Below, piece after piece: positions 34,901-46,025 of a stretch of 64,000 nt of DNA (positions are counted from its first letter, which is position 1; each line of letters starts with the position of its first letter). Origin of the DNA: Inonotus obliquus (Eukaryota > Basidiomycota > Agaricomycetes > Hymenochaetales > Hymenochaetaceae); the NCBI GenBank assembly GCA_032164295.1, contig JAJHTX010000001.1, forward strand, positions 2,418,001 through 2,482,000. The letters are read 5' to 3'. The notes under the pieces were generated by a model that was not told where the DNA came from, made no database searches, and saw nothing but the letters and a program-made list of their open reading frames with translations. The position numbers and the translations under genes are program-made.

Positions 34901-36367
34901 CAATGTCATTCATGCGGCTACTCACGGCAAAAAAGGCAGCGGCGGAAACGACGACTATGATGGGGGCGAAATTGACTTCATTGCGTTTCATCGTTGTTGT
35001 GTAACAGAAGTCAAGAGGATCAAAGAATTCCTCGGGTGATCCTAGGGGCGGAAGGGTAGGCGGTTGGGTGGTCGAATCAATGTAAGGGTTAGGAATAGGC
35101 CAAAAATCCTGTGACCAGACGAGAGCGTGCGTTATGACGGTGCTGAGAGGCAGGTAAATAACCGTCAGCGTGAAACAGATCACGATAAGTCCCCGGCTGC
35201 TCCCTTTTCTGCGCATCGGAGGGAAGCCCTCCTGAGAATTCTCGTCCTGAATCTTGTTTGTCATGGACCAAAAAAAGTAGAGCAGCACCATACAAATAAA
35301 GATGAATATGACAAGGACAACGGAGGATCGCATGAATGTCGTTCCGAAATTCAGGGCAAGCACGTTGGGACTATGAAGAATGATCCATGATTAAATCCCC
35401 TTTCTAAGAAAGCTGCTACTTACATGACGCCCAAGAATAGCTTCCTCCAGTTATCCTTGACGTCATCCAGATTTGAGAGTGGGACTGGAGAAAAATGAGA
35501 GCTAGTCCATGGCGGCGAGCAAAATACTCGCTTATCGTGCTACATATCAAGGCAAAAATTTGAAGTACGTCGATCAAGCCATGCAGGCTGTAGAATGTCG
35601 CCACTACACTTGAGCCCTAGGAAAGCCGGATTAGCAAAATGTCCTGATCTATATCACACCAAGGAGGGTTGCAAAGCATTTAGTTACCGTTATCGAAAGA
35701 ACAAGATTGCTTATGATACCCAGAATTGACCTCCGGTTCCTCCAAGCTGGAGGAATAGTGTCATTTGCCTGCAGGTCCGCCAAGGACTTGTTTGTCGCTG
35801 CTAAACGGTCCATTGGAGGAAACATCCCTGCTCCCACGATTTTCTTTCCAGAAAACACTCCGGTCGTAAAATGAGAAAACTCCGGCGGCGGGATATCAGC
35901 CAGGAAGGCATCCAGGTCGGGGAGATGCAGAGGAGCAGCATCACGCGCGAATACGGTAACAGCGGGAATAGGGGTATGAGCGACGATGTTGACGACTGGT
36001 CGCGACTCACACTCTGCATGTAAATAACGAGTATCAGCCATGACACGATCTCATGGTTTACCAAAATTATACCAGAAGATTTATTGAGTTTTTTCATCTC
36101 TATTGTTTCAGCTCCGTTGACAAAAGTATTTGAGGACCCTCCGGCGGTCTCGCACAAAGTCGTGGATGTACACGAGCTGGGACAAACATTAGAGTTATCT
36201 AAGCTCTTGCCCGGGTTTGCAATTTGAGAAGACCGATCATGTAGAGCCCGTAACCGTAGGTGAGGAGCGACCGAGTCCCCTGTAGTCTCTCCCTCATCGT
36301 TCAGGTCGCCTTGACCAGGATTCGGGATGGAAGAATATAGGAATGACAGTTCCTTGACTGAGGGCAT
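31984..36367 (-). CDS. Large uncharacterised polytopic membrane protein
   Basis: A chain of more than fifteen exons from ATG 36367 to the stop at 31984, encoding roughly 1,100 residues. The N-terminal 150 residues are soluble. Eight or so strongly hydrophobic segments follow, for example VVLVIFIFICMVLLYFF, GLIVICFTLTVIYLPLS, APIIVVVSAAAFFAVSS, VLSTAMLFFFLLQCF and LSYFLTSLVGLAVAL. The last 500 residues lack membrane segments and look folded, with NHRDFS-like and WWIPYPPTLVF, YRWEGLLDDPI stretches. I know of no named family with these blocks, and no catalytic motif stands out. Whether all exons belong to one transcript is inferred from continuous phase and the absence of promoter-sized gaps; it could be two genes. 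Confidence 0.6.
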
Positions 36368-36602
36368 AACGATATCTTGATGTTATGACGCATGCATTGG
36401 TGAGGTAAAGATATACCAGAGCAATCAACAGGTCGGAGAGTCGGAGATACTAACAGCAAAAGACCAAGGCGCGTTGAGTTGCCCGTTGACCAGTAACGCG
36501 TCGCAATTGAGCCGTCGATCAATAATGTCCCATCCCGAATTCGGTTATTACTAGAGTATTATGTAAATTACTATATGGCCTGCACCACTAAGTATTATGC
36601 AT

Positions 36603-37805
36603 TTATTTGCCAAAACGCATTTCAGCACGTGCATAAGAGTCCAGAGCTCTTCTAAAGTTTTCCTGTGATAACGGGACATAGTTCTTTTTGTTGCCACGGT
36701 TCTTCCAGGCACGGTACAGCGACGGTCGAGTATCGTGGCTGAAAGTAATAAATCCGTAAGTTTCGCTCTAATTCTAGCATGCCCGAACTCGAACTCACTA
36801 AAATTCTGTAAGCTGTATCAGCCATGGTTGAAATCCTTGCAGCTCCATGGGAGGACAAGACAGTGAATACTGTTCTACGGAATGAACTATCATGAAATCC
36901 GGAGGAGCGAGATGAAGCAATTCTGTCAAGGCGTCAGAAACGGTTTTAACTTGATCGTTGCCCAATTGACTCGCCTTGGACACGCTTGTCAACATCCTCG
37001 ACACTGATCTCAATCTCTTCAGTAGTCCTGCTTGCTTTTTGTTTTGCAGACGTAGCAAAAGTCCGGGCAACTGTGGCCAGCAGAGCTTTGGATGTCTCGT
37101 ATGAAACCAAAGAAAGCGTCATTCGGGATGGTTTCTTTGTTTGCTTGCGAGTTATCCCGTTTGACACTGCGATACACGATGCTCGCTAAGTAATGGTCTC
37201 TCGACAATCCAGAAAGCATTGACGAACCTTGGCCGAGTCGAAAAGGAGTTCTGTGTACGTGTAGAGAATCGGAGTCCAAGTTGATGGTGATTATCGAAGG
37301 TGGGGAGCACCAATTTTCCAACGAGATGGATTTTGACTCCACGATGTCGGTTGATGGCAGAGTAGGATCGCAGTCCGTGTCGCTTGCATCCGAAGGGCTA
37401 TCGGATTCTGGCAATATGTTGCTATCTTCATATTGCAATGCGGCTCTTATCCTATTTGAAAACTTGACAACAAGGCCTTGAAGCTTGATCAGAAGAGAAG
37501 AAATAATCATTTCTAACTTACAGCTCACCGTGACGATCGTACACGCTCAACCCACTAATTCCCGTAATTCTACACCATCGAACGGCGGAGACAACGCTCT
37601 TCACAATCGCATCCCTCTCCTCCTCCGATGGCCCTTTACCGGTAGTCGAGAGTACTAAAGCAAGGTTTTTAGGCAACTTGGTACGGTGTGCCTTCAGAGG
37701 GAGTGGATTCGCCAGAAAAGGGTAATAAAGCAGTGCAGTAAGAATAGTCCATACTAAATGAAAGAAGTGCAAGGCAGCCAGTCCGCAAGCCGCGAGCCAG
37801 CTCAT
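36603..37805 (-). CDS. NUS1: Dehydrodolichyl diphosphate synthase complex subunit Nus1
   Basis: Non-catalytic or co-catalytic subunit of the ER cis-prenyltransferase that makes dolichol for N-glycosylation. ATG 37805 opens a hydrophobic N-terminal helix (LAALHFFHLVWTILTALLYY), then HRTKLPKNLALVL and YDRHGLVVKF with the undecaprenyl-synthase-like fold. The C-terminal exons carry PPDFMIVH, LQGFQPWLIQLTEFY, VPLSQENFRRALDSYARAEMR and a terminal RFGK, which holds the conserved RxG motif shared by NgBR and Nus1. Middle splice junctions (around 37190-37250) are approximate. The exon encoding RHG-LVV was fixed by a donor at GTGAGC. Confidence 0.88.
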
Positions 37806-37999
37806 GGCCCGTGAAGACCTTAGTGTTCTAGTTGATCTCGGAAAGAAGTTGTTTTTACACGTCTCGTGCTCGCACCGCCAGCACAAGTTACTCCATCAAT
37901 ATTACGTAAGACTACACTAATATGTCTTTGGTGAAAGGGTGAAAGGAGAGGAATATGACCATAAAATAAAATAGTGATACAAGCACGTCTGATCTGTAT

Positions 38000-39047
38000 T
38001 TACGTGAGGGCTGGCTCCTCATCTATGGTCTTCTTTATCTTCAGCAAAATTGTTGTCTTCCAATTATCTAGCTTCATGAACTGATCAAAGTCTCGACAAG
38101 CGGTAGCGAAAGCTTGTACGTCGCCCCCCTCGCTAGCTTCAACTAGGGCTATCAAAAACTTGGCTTCCCTTGTCGTCGAGAAGGATGGATCCAAGGATTC
38201 ATACTTCTGCAGATTGCGCCTTGCAGTCACCGAATCCTAAAGGGAAAAATGTCACATCAGGTAATTCGGAGGTTGAGAAAGTAAGACATACACTATTGGC
38301 AAGGGCGCAGAGGCCGGACCGCAGCCAGTACTCCTTGACGCTGTACTTCGTTAAGTTGGACTGCAGAGACTGATCTGCAACTTGCTCATAGCGAGCAATG
38401 GCTTGACCGAACTGATCAATTTGAGCGTGCAGGTCGGCAGCATCTTTAAAGCAGCCATTGGCCATTCTGGAGCGGAAGAGTAAATAGCTGAGAATTTTGA
38501 CCAATCAAGAAGCTTACGCATTTGCATCTTCTTGCTGGTACCACTCCCCTGCTCGTTCAAAGCTCTGGCAAGCGCGGGCGAGATCACCTCGTTGGAGATG
38601 TATCTGAGCAATGTCTTTCTCTCGGTCTGCTGCTTGCCTGAAACGTCCGGATTTTGTCAGAAACGTGATCGTTTGACTGAGGGCTTCGACCGCAACTGTG
38701 GTGATATCGATCAGCACGGAACCATGTAGCCTCTGCTGATGCTGATACAGTAGTTAATACGTACGATCCGGATTATCGGCCTGCTTGTACGCCTTTGCAG
38801 CATTCCACCAGGCATTCGCCGCGTCATTCTTCTCGTCAATCTTCTCCCTGCATTCCGCCTCTTTTGCAAATGCATCTCCTGCCTCAACAAAGAGCCTGTC
38901 GATCTTGAATTGATTGGCCGCCTGCTGAAAGAGATCGCCTGCTTCTTCAAACTTGGTGGACGAAGAACTGAACCATCCGGTAGATGATGCAGCCTTCTTT
39001 TCCGCTTTCTGAAGTAGATCTTGCGCTGGTGATTTGGATGGTGCCAT
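38000..39047 (-). CDS. SEC17: Alpha-SNAP, vesicular fusion protein Sec17
   Basis: Adaptor that recruits the NSF ATPase (Sec18) to SNARE complexes for disassembly after membrane fusion. The protein is about 290 residues of TPR-like helices, the family length. Identifiable blocks: SSTKFEEAGDLFQQAANQFK, FVEAGDAFAKEAEC, NAWWNAAKAYKQ, QTITFLTKSGRF, CQSFERAGEWYQQEDANA, FGQAIARYEQVADQSL, KYSVKEYWLRSGLC and the C-terminal FDQFMKLDNWKTTILLKIK, which in Sec17 contacts and stimulates NSF. At least four introns. The start ATG 39047 begins MAPSKSPAQ. It is divergent from PCM1, separated by 198 bp. Confidence 0.94.
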
Positions 39048-39115
39048 GAAGTTAGTTCTATTTGAGAGGACGAAGTGATACGTAGTAAACACAGCAAGTA
39101 ATCTCCGCAATCGAC

Positions 39116-39121
39116 CACGTG
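39116..39121. promoter_or_regulatory. CACGTG palindrome in SEC17/PCM1 divergent promoter
   Basis: GACCACGTGAT lies 69 bp from the SEC17 start and 125 bp from the PCM1 start. Role inferred. Confidence 0.35.
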
Positions 39122-39245
39122 ATACAGCGCTGCGGCGGCATTTGGCTTCGGCTTCAGGTCAGCCTGCTGATGTGCGATCGACCATTGTCAATTCTTCAAA
39201 GCCGTACGCGTCCATATATAATCGAAACGATACATTTCTGAAAGT

Positions 39246-41171
39246 ATGTCGGCCTTGGAAAGCTTAGCGGAAGGTATCAGAGCCTATGCAGATCTCCATC
39301 CTAAACCATCCAACGTTGAATTCCAATATGGCACTGCTGGTTTCAGGACACTGTAAGCAAACGATGCTAGGCCGTATACTCCTTGCTGATATTGTGAGCC
39401 ACTCAGTGGCGTGCTGCTTGAATCGGTTCTGTTTAGAGTCGGAGTCCTAGCAGCCTTAAGAAGCAAGAAGCTGGATGGTAAGACCATAGGGGTCATGATC
39501 ACCGCGTCGCATAATCCTGAGCAGGTACGATCTAATACAACATGATCAGAGCAGGATATCAACATTTGTGCCCAGGACAATGGTGTTAAGCTGGTCGATC
39601 CGCGTGGTGAGATGCTCGAAGCCGCTTGGGAGGGACATGCCACAAGTCTTGCGAATGCCGCTACTTCAGATGTCTTCATAGAAACGGTCGAGAATCTCAT
39701 CAAGATCGCAAAGATCGATTTAGCGAAACCAGCGCATGTCGTGTATGCGCGTGACACGCGTCCAACGGGACCGACATTGGTCGCTGCTTTCGAGGATGGT
39801 CTTAAGGCTAGTGGTGCTAGTGGGCGGAACGAAGGGATCAAGACAACTCCCGTTCTGCACTATCTTGTTCGATGCATTAACAGCAAAGGAACAGCCGAAG
39901 CATACGGTGAAGATTCAGAGGATGGTTACATGAGAAAGCTCAGTGAGGCTTTCAAGAAACTAGTGGTTAGTTCTTTGCCTACGCTATACATTTCTGCTAT
40001 CTGATTGGCTCTGTTATTAGGCAGGTAAGAATACGAGTGGCCCTCTGATTGTGGACTGCGCCAACGGCGTCGGTGCTCCTGCGGCTAAACGGCTTGCACA
40101 GTTCTTGGGTGATTCCCTGCCTCTGCAGCTCGTAAATACTTCGATCAACTCCGAGGGTGCGCTGAACAATGCTTGTGGAGCGGATTTTGTAAAGACCTCT
40201 CAAAAGCTTCCACCTTCCCTATCTGGAGTGCTACGAGCTGGCCGGCGCGCTTGTAGCCTTGATGGTGATGCAGATCGCCTCATCTACTTCTACCTCGATG
40301 AGCGCAATCAATTCCATATGCTGGATGGCGATAAGATTTCCGCCCTTGTTGCGGCATTTATCGTAGAGCAGGTAAAATTGGCTGGGCTGTCTGAACAGAT
40401 TGAAGTAGGTGTTGTACAAACAGCATACGCAAACGGTGCCTCGACGAAGTATCTTGCGGAGGTTAGTTTATCTTTCATCCTATTTGACTTTGACCGTACT
40501 GATTGGTTACCCTCAGCGCCTTCCTGTCACATGCGTACCGACGGGCGTTAAGCACCTGCATCATGCAGCTGAGCACTATTCTATTGGCGTTTACTTTGAA
40601 GCAAATGGCCATGGGACTGTTCTCTTCTCACCCAACGCGATGGCGACACTCGAGGAACACCGACCAAGCACCCCAGCACAGCAAACAGCACTGAATCACC
40701 TTAAGAATTTGGTTGATCTAATCAACCAAACTGTCGGGGATGCACTTTCGGACATGTTGCTGGTGGAAGTTGTCTTGGCTTATAAGTCGTTTTCGGGTGT
40801 TGAATGGGACGCGCTCTACGCGGATCTGCCTAACCGTCTGGTGAAAGTCGTCGTAAAGAATCGGAACAATTTCAAGACAGAGGATGCCGAGCGTCGTCTT
40901 GTTGCACCCGCGGGGCTACAACAAAAAATCGACGAACTCGTTAGGAAGTATGATGGCGGTCGCGCATTCGTTAGACCAAGCGGGACAGAAGACGTGGTCC
41001 GTGTTTATGCGGAAGCAATTTTAAGGCCTCAAGCAGACGGTGTGTTTTACTCTGTTCTTTTCGGTAGGTTAGCTGAACGGATTTGTCGCAGAACTGGCGT
41101 TCAAGGTCGCAGGCTTGGTGTATGACTTCACGGGAGGAGACCCAGTAGCTCGCCCTAGAGAGTTCTTGTGA
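39246..41171 (+). CDS. PCM1: Phosphoacetylglucosamine mutase
   Basis: Converts GlcNAc-6-phosphate to GlcNAc-1-phosphate in the UDP-GlcNAc pathway that feeds chitin, N-glycans and GPI anchors. The N-terminus has [11 protein letters not shown]. The active-site phosphoserine loop [14 protein letters not shown] is read across an intron. The Mg2+-binding DGDADR and the sugar-binding EANGHGT follow, and the C-terminal phosphate-binding loop is [15 protein letters not shown]. All signature elements of the AGM1/PCM1 family are intact, and the length is as expected for the family. Introns are short, including the last of 53 nt that restores [13 protein letters not shown]. The stop is at 41169-41171. 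Confidence 0.96.
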
Positions 41172-41361
41172 GACGTGCAAGGAGACCCCGGGAGCAAATT
41201 TACGTGTACCAGGAATGATAGATGATAGAACTGTACGTCTGGCAATGTCAACTTGAAGGTAGCACCGGGAAGCTGTATGCGTGTGACATCTGTGTGACAC
41301 TGGCAGTGATGGACGTCGATCGATTCGATTCCAGAACGGGAAGGACTCAAATTCAGCTTTT

Positions 41362-41368
41362 TGAGTCA
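41362..41368. promoter_or_regulatory. Perfect Gcn4-type heptamer TGAGTCA upstream of DUG3
   Basis: TGAGTCA matches the full TGASTCA consensus of Gcn4/CPC1 bZIP factors and lies 147 bp before the DUG3 start codon. It overlaps the first copy of a 13-bp direct repeat. Regulation of glutathione breakdown by amino-acid or sulfur shortage is a plausible reading. Confidence 0.5.
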
Positions 41369-41391
41369 TCGCGTGCTGTCATCGCGTGCTG
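41365..41391. repeat. Tandem 13-bp direct repeat in DUG3 promoter
   Basis: GTCATCGCGTGCT occurs twice in a row, one base apart, with the first copy embedded in the TGAGTCA site. Seen directly in the sequence. Confidence 0.75.
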
Positions 41392-41514
41392 GATGCGACA
41401 GATTGAGCCACGAGCAGCTATAAGACTTGCGTTATAGCGCCTCTGTCCTTGCCGTTGACCTGGCGTTCTTGCAATCCACCTAACTCGTTCCCGTCCACTG
41501 TGAATACGCTTCAA

Positions 41515-43082
41515 ATGTGTCGCTTTGTCATCTACAAGGGAACAGAGCCAGTTCAGCTTTGCCATGTTCGTCGTGATTTCCTCCTTTCTTTTCTCAGGGT
41601 ATACACTCATCCATCCATATCCAGCTTCTAACGAAGCCATGCCACTCAATCATCAACCAAGCATTCAACTCTCGCCTAAGAGTCGACCGTCGGAATCCCA
41701 TAAACGGCGACGGTTTCGGAGTTGGTATGTTCTTCTCAGTTTCTGGGCAATGACTGGACATGATCTCGGATGTTGCAGGCTGGTATGACTCCGTTTACGA
41801 CGAAGAACTGGGAAGTCAGCCTTGTATATTCACATCAGTTACTCCTGTAGGTCTTCTAGCGATTTTGACTGTAGGTGTGCTGACAGCGGTTAGGCCTGGA
41901 ACAACGTGAATCTCACGCGCCTCGCCGAAAAGATAAAGTCCCCTCTGGTCTTGTGAGCAAGTTCTGCTGCTCACTCTTGCTTCCTTCGACTCACCTCTTA
42001 TACGAAGCGCTCACGTTCGTGCCACTACCGCGGGTTCCTTGTCATTGGACAATTGTCATCCCTTCGTTAATGGGAAGCTAATGGTACTTATTCTGGTCCT
42101 GCGACACACCCTTGACTTACTGACTAGTGTACGAGTTCATGCACAACGGAGGCATTGCAGAATTCCCGAAAATCAAGCGAAGGCTCCAATCCGTACTTCC
42201 AGATGAAATCTTCAATGTTCCGAATGGAAATACGGGTTCGTGATATGCTTTGTGCCCTGAAGCTGTTGCTTACAATGCGAACAACAGATTCTGAATGGGC
42301 CTTTGCACTTTTCTTGTCAAAGGTTAGTTAAGGTCGAGTCTATGGCTGCTTGTGACTGTCTGACCTGGTATAAGCTTCCCGAAGCGAATGGGAAATCATT
42401 CACGCCATCAATATTAAGGCAAGCAATGCTGGACACGATTTCCACATTGAATGGCTTTGCGCGAGAATTCAACATTACTGAGGTATGCCCTACGAGTAGC
42501 TCCGCATGGCTATCTCGTGACCCTCTTACTACAGCCAAGTCTCATGAACTTTTGCGTGACGGACGGGGAAACAGTGGTAGCCACCCGTTACATATCCTCA
42601 AAAGTGGATGAAGCAGCTTCATTGGTGCGTAATTCACATAGAAGCCTTGATACGTTTTTAAGCTTCCCTCTTAGTGGTTCTCTTCGGGCACCACTTTTTC
42701 TGAATATGCGAAGGGCGGTCACTATAAGATGTCGAAAGCTGATAAGCGGGAGAATATTATCATGGTAAGTGGCATCCTGCAATTCAATCGCGGCTCCGAA
42801 TCTTATCCATTCGGAAGATTGCGAGTGAACCACTTACGTTTGAAAAAGGTGAGGCTCCTATTCCACGTACTAATTTTAAGTGGGACTGAACTTTCTTCTG
42901 CCCTAGCTGATTGGATGGAAATCCGTACAAACAATATGATTGTGGTCACACCGAAGATGAACCTTCTACAGATACCTATCATCGATGAGTTCTACGTTCC
43001 TCCCTCAGATCCTGCAGCGCAGAACAGGACCACAAGCTTTGCCGAGGGCAAAGGTTTGCTGAACCCGCGGCGCAGTTTATGA
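41515..43082 (+). CDS. DUG3: Glutamine amidotransferase of the glutathione degradation (DUG) pathway
   Basis: Class II (Ntn-type) amidotransferase domain protein that, with Dug2 in yeast, cleaves the gamma-glutamyl bond of glutathione. The start is MCRFVIYKG, where Cys2 becomes the N-terminal nucleophile after Met removal. Conserved blocks follow: PCHSIINQAFNSR, NPINGDGFGVGWYD, LVFAHVRATT and FMHNGGIAEF, then an NCHPFVNGKL segment typical of the substrate pocket. Later exons include SEWAFALFLSKL and MIASEPLTFE-like and IPIIDEFYVPP C-terminal motifs. Many short introns, with some junctions in the 42.3-42.9 kb region uncertain. A perfect Gcn4-type site lies upstream. Confidence 0.91.
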
Positions 43083-43508
43083 AAGACCTATTAAATGTGA
43101 TAGATGGATGGATAGATTACTGATAATCTCTTGTGCGTCATTTTGCATTTGAAATGTGTTCGTAGGCTACCACAGAGTTTAAATGCATTCAGTATTGCCC
43201 GTTCTTGATTATTTCAACGGTGCACAAATTTACTGCTGTGACGCAAAACCTCTGATGGGAGCCAACACCACGCAAGTTCATTACCTGGAGCATTCTATCT
43301 CCTGCGTCTCCGTGACGGCATGCCGGACCGTTCCGCTTTGAATCGTGCGGCATGATTCTTGTGCATCAGGTGGACCACTTATCAACATTCGCTAGGATAA
43401 CAATTCATGCGTCATACAGGCGCGCTCCTCAGCCAACAATAAATTGTACGCTTGAAGACGCAGGGACACTCACCAGTTACTCTGACTATTCAGCCCTTCC
43501 ATGTCGAG
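43083..43508. other. Intergenic or 5' part of the cupin gene
   Basis: About 425 bp between DUG3 and the first supported ATG of the cupin gene. An upstream exon of the cupin gene may lie here; no other gene is seen. Confidence 0.4.
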
Positions 43509-44362
43509 ATGTATGCTTCCGTGACCAAGTTGCTGCGATCCTTGGGACTGCGTTTTACGTCTCTCATAGCCAGGATACTGGGACCCTCGGCGATCGTATC
43601 TACAGCTTCATCGCCTGTACGTCGCATCGTAACTGGGCATGACTCAGAGGGACAAGGTACTGTGAAGAGCGACACATCCATTGCTTCAAAGGTTAGCAGC
43701 ACTGTAAATGCAGAACACACTCAGCTAGATTCTTCTTCTTCTGACAGCCCGCCACTGATCCAGGAAGTGAGGGTCTCTCCGGTGGTAGTCTGTGGACAAC
43801 CGACTCAGTGCCTTCAAGAGACACAAACGATGATAGGTCAGTGTATCCGAGCATATCACTGAATTCGATCGCTCACCTAGTCCGTAGTACTGACGGTGCA
43901 CTGCGTGCTATTGGCGGCCAGGGCTTGGTTATGAGAAACGGGACGAATCTGAGGTTTACAGATCTCGCTCCAGGATTATCATCTCCGATGGTAGGTAGGT
44001 AATAGGCTCATCTTCGCAAAGCTAATAATAGGATCGCCAATTCTTCTTCTTGTCCACTTAAGCATCGGACGAGCTCAGTTGATTACAATATTCTTAGTAA
44101 GTACATCTCGAGGGCAGTGTGGTTGCCACTGAAAGCTGACAGTGTGTGTACCATGTTCCAAGTCTCCGGAAAACTGATTCTGGTCTTGGACGATGGCTCC
44201 GAAACATTGATCGAGAATCCGGGGGATGTAGTCATTCAGAGAGGTAACATGCATGCTTGGAGAAATCCAGGACATGGCGTCGCTAGATGGGTGAGCGTTC
44301 TCGTCGACGCAGAACCTGCGGTGGTCAATGGCAAGCCACTCGATGACGCATGGCTGGTATAA
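43509..44362 (+). CDS. Cupin-domain protein
   Basis: The secure part is the 3' portion. RRIVTGHDSEGQGTV opens the usual first strand pair of fungal cupin-domain proteins. WTTDSVPSRDTNDDR and LRFTDLAPGLSSPMHRTSSVDYNIL follow across introns, with the conserved Gly and His of cupin motif 1. FQVSGKLILVLDDGSE, PGDVVIQRGNMHAWRNPG (motif 2) and a final VNGKPLDDAWLV complete the double-stranded beta-helix. Members of this group have been described as small metal-binding or salicylate/oxalate-type cupins, but the substrate here is unknown. The start is tentative: 43509 (MYASV) is the most likely ATG, and 43501 is an alternative in another frame. It converges with the next SDR 90 bp away. Confidence 0.78.
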
Positions 44363-44451
44363 AGTGGGAGCTCGGAATCTTTTTGCCATTGTGATGGTGA
44401 TCCGTTTCCCTTCTCGATACATGTACAATGCGCATCAAACAATGAAGTCGT

Positions 44452-45497
44452 TTATTGAAGGTTCACGAATAGGCCTCCATCAACCATGAGAGATGCCCCT
44501 GTGACATATCGCGCGAGATCGCTTGCTAGGAAGACTATTGGCCCGGCTATATCCTCCGGAACTGAAGATTCTTTTCAGTGACACGATAAGGGCATTGCGA
44601 TTCTTTACTCACCACCAAGACGCCCAAGTACTGTTCGATTTATCATGCCCTCGCGCTTGGTCGTGTTAGATAGGTCTTCCTTGTTGATATCAGTCTCAAC
44701 CGTCCCAGGAAGGACTGCGTTGCAGCGGATATTATACTTTCCAAGGGCGACGGCACAGCTCTGCATTAAAGAAAGAACTCCAGCCTTAGTCGGTGTATAA
44801 TGGCTGAGGATGCAAGTCAGTACAAACATCTAGTCTGGCATCATGGCATACCATTGTTGTCCCCCACCGACGAGAGCGGATACCGACGAAACGCAGATGA
44901 TAGAACCCCCCTGAGGAATTTGCTCCTTCATTTGCTTTGCTGTGGCTATCGGATGGCGTCAATAGCAGTCCGATGGCGTGACAACTATCCAATCATACCG
45001 TGTACAATGTAGAATGAACCGTCAAGATTGACTTGCCTTGTCCTCTCCCACAGCTCAATAGGCATTGTCAAGAAATCAGAGAATGGACATATTCCAACGT
45101 TGCTGACAAGGACATCTGGACAGTCGATTGGAACATTGAATTTCTAGCGTCTGAGGAAGGATACACGAACCTAGTCTTCCAAACGCTTTGACACCCTCAT
45201 CAACGATCTAAATTGCCTGTTAGATCTATTGACGTTGGATAGGATTAGCGCTAGGCTGACCCTCAATGAAGTCTCGAGAATCGCTATGTCTCCGGGTACA
45301 GATACGATTTTACAATTGTCATTGATGACACGTATATCTTCTTTGAGGGTGTTGACCTCCTTTGTCGTCGTGTCATCTCCGTAATAGTGAAGAACTAAGC
45401 CTGTCGAGCCGTGTTTGGCAAATTCGAGAGCAGTTGCGCGACCTATTCCTCTAGACGCCCCAGTTATACAGACAATTCGTCCAGCAGCAAGAGACAT
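44452..45497 (-). CDS. Short-chain dehydrogenase/reductase
   Basis: Second SDR in the window, at least five exons from ATG 45497 to the stop at 44452. The nucleotide motif [20 protein letters not shown] (an NNAG variant), the catalytic SSVSA then YTPTKAG (Tyr-x-x-x-Lys, reached across an intron), the [12 protein letters not shown] region and the C-terminal [17 protein letters not shown] blocks fix the family. It resembles the group containing fungal L-rhamnose-1-dehydrogenase and FabG-like reductases, but I cannot choose between them. The NNAG motif reads SNVG, a tolerated variant in this subgroup. Substrate unknown. Confidence 0.88.
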
Positions 45498-46025
45498 AGC
45501 GAATGATCGTATCTACCCCGATCGTGCGTTTCCTTTCAGCGATACTGTTATAATTCCTAGCATCGGTATATCATTGATCAGGATAAGAGGTCATGATGAG
45601 TCGGGTGGCGGAAAAGAGAAGCAATGATTCGACGACGACGGGATGAACGGACCGCGCTTCCCGCTTTCACGCCTCGAATACAATCTGTGAGCATGAGCGG
45701 AATGTATAGTTCTCGTTCTAAGACGAGGCACCAGTCATATTCTTGTAGATGACTGAGTCGCTCAGCTCAGATACATGCGTCAGCCTGTGCGCCGAATGTG
45801 CTCTTGACCAGACCACGTCTGCTTCGCAGAGACGGTGCTGGAAAAACGTCAAAACGATATGATCACCTGTTTGCTTTCAGAATGCGACGAAGGTAATAGG
45901 AGCCGACGGACCATCCGGAACGGAAGGCGCTAGAGATATACCGCAGCTAACCCCGCATATAAACAGTCTATGTAGTATTCCACGCCCACGAAGCACCCCT
46001 CTAGCGAAGTTCTCTGAGTACAAGC
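45498..46025. other. Intergenic, divergent promoters
   Basis: 528 bp between the SDR and the reductoisomerase-like gene. Nothing recognised. Confidence 0.5.

Larger units (their letters stand above)
41172..41514. other. Intergenic, DUG3 promoter
   Basis: 343 bp between PCM1 and DUG3 in tandem orientation. It contains a perfect Gcn4/AP-1 type heptamer and a tandem 13-mer duplication (see separate entries). Confidence 0.5.
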
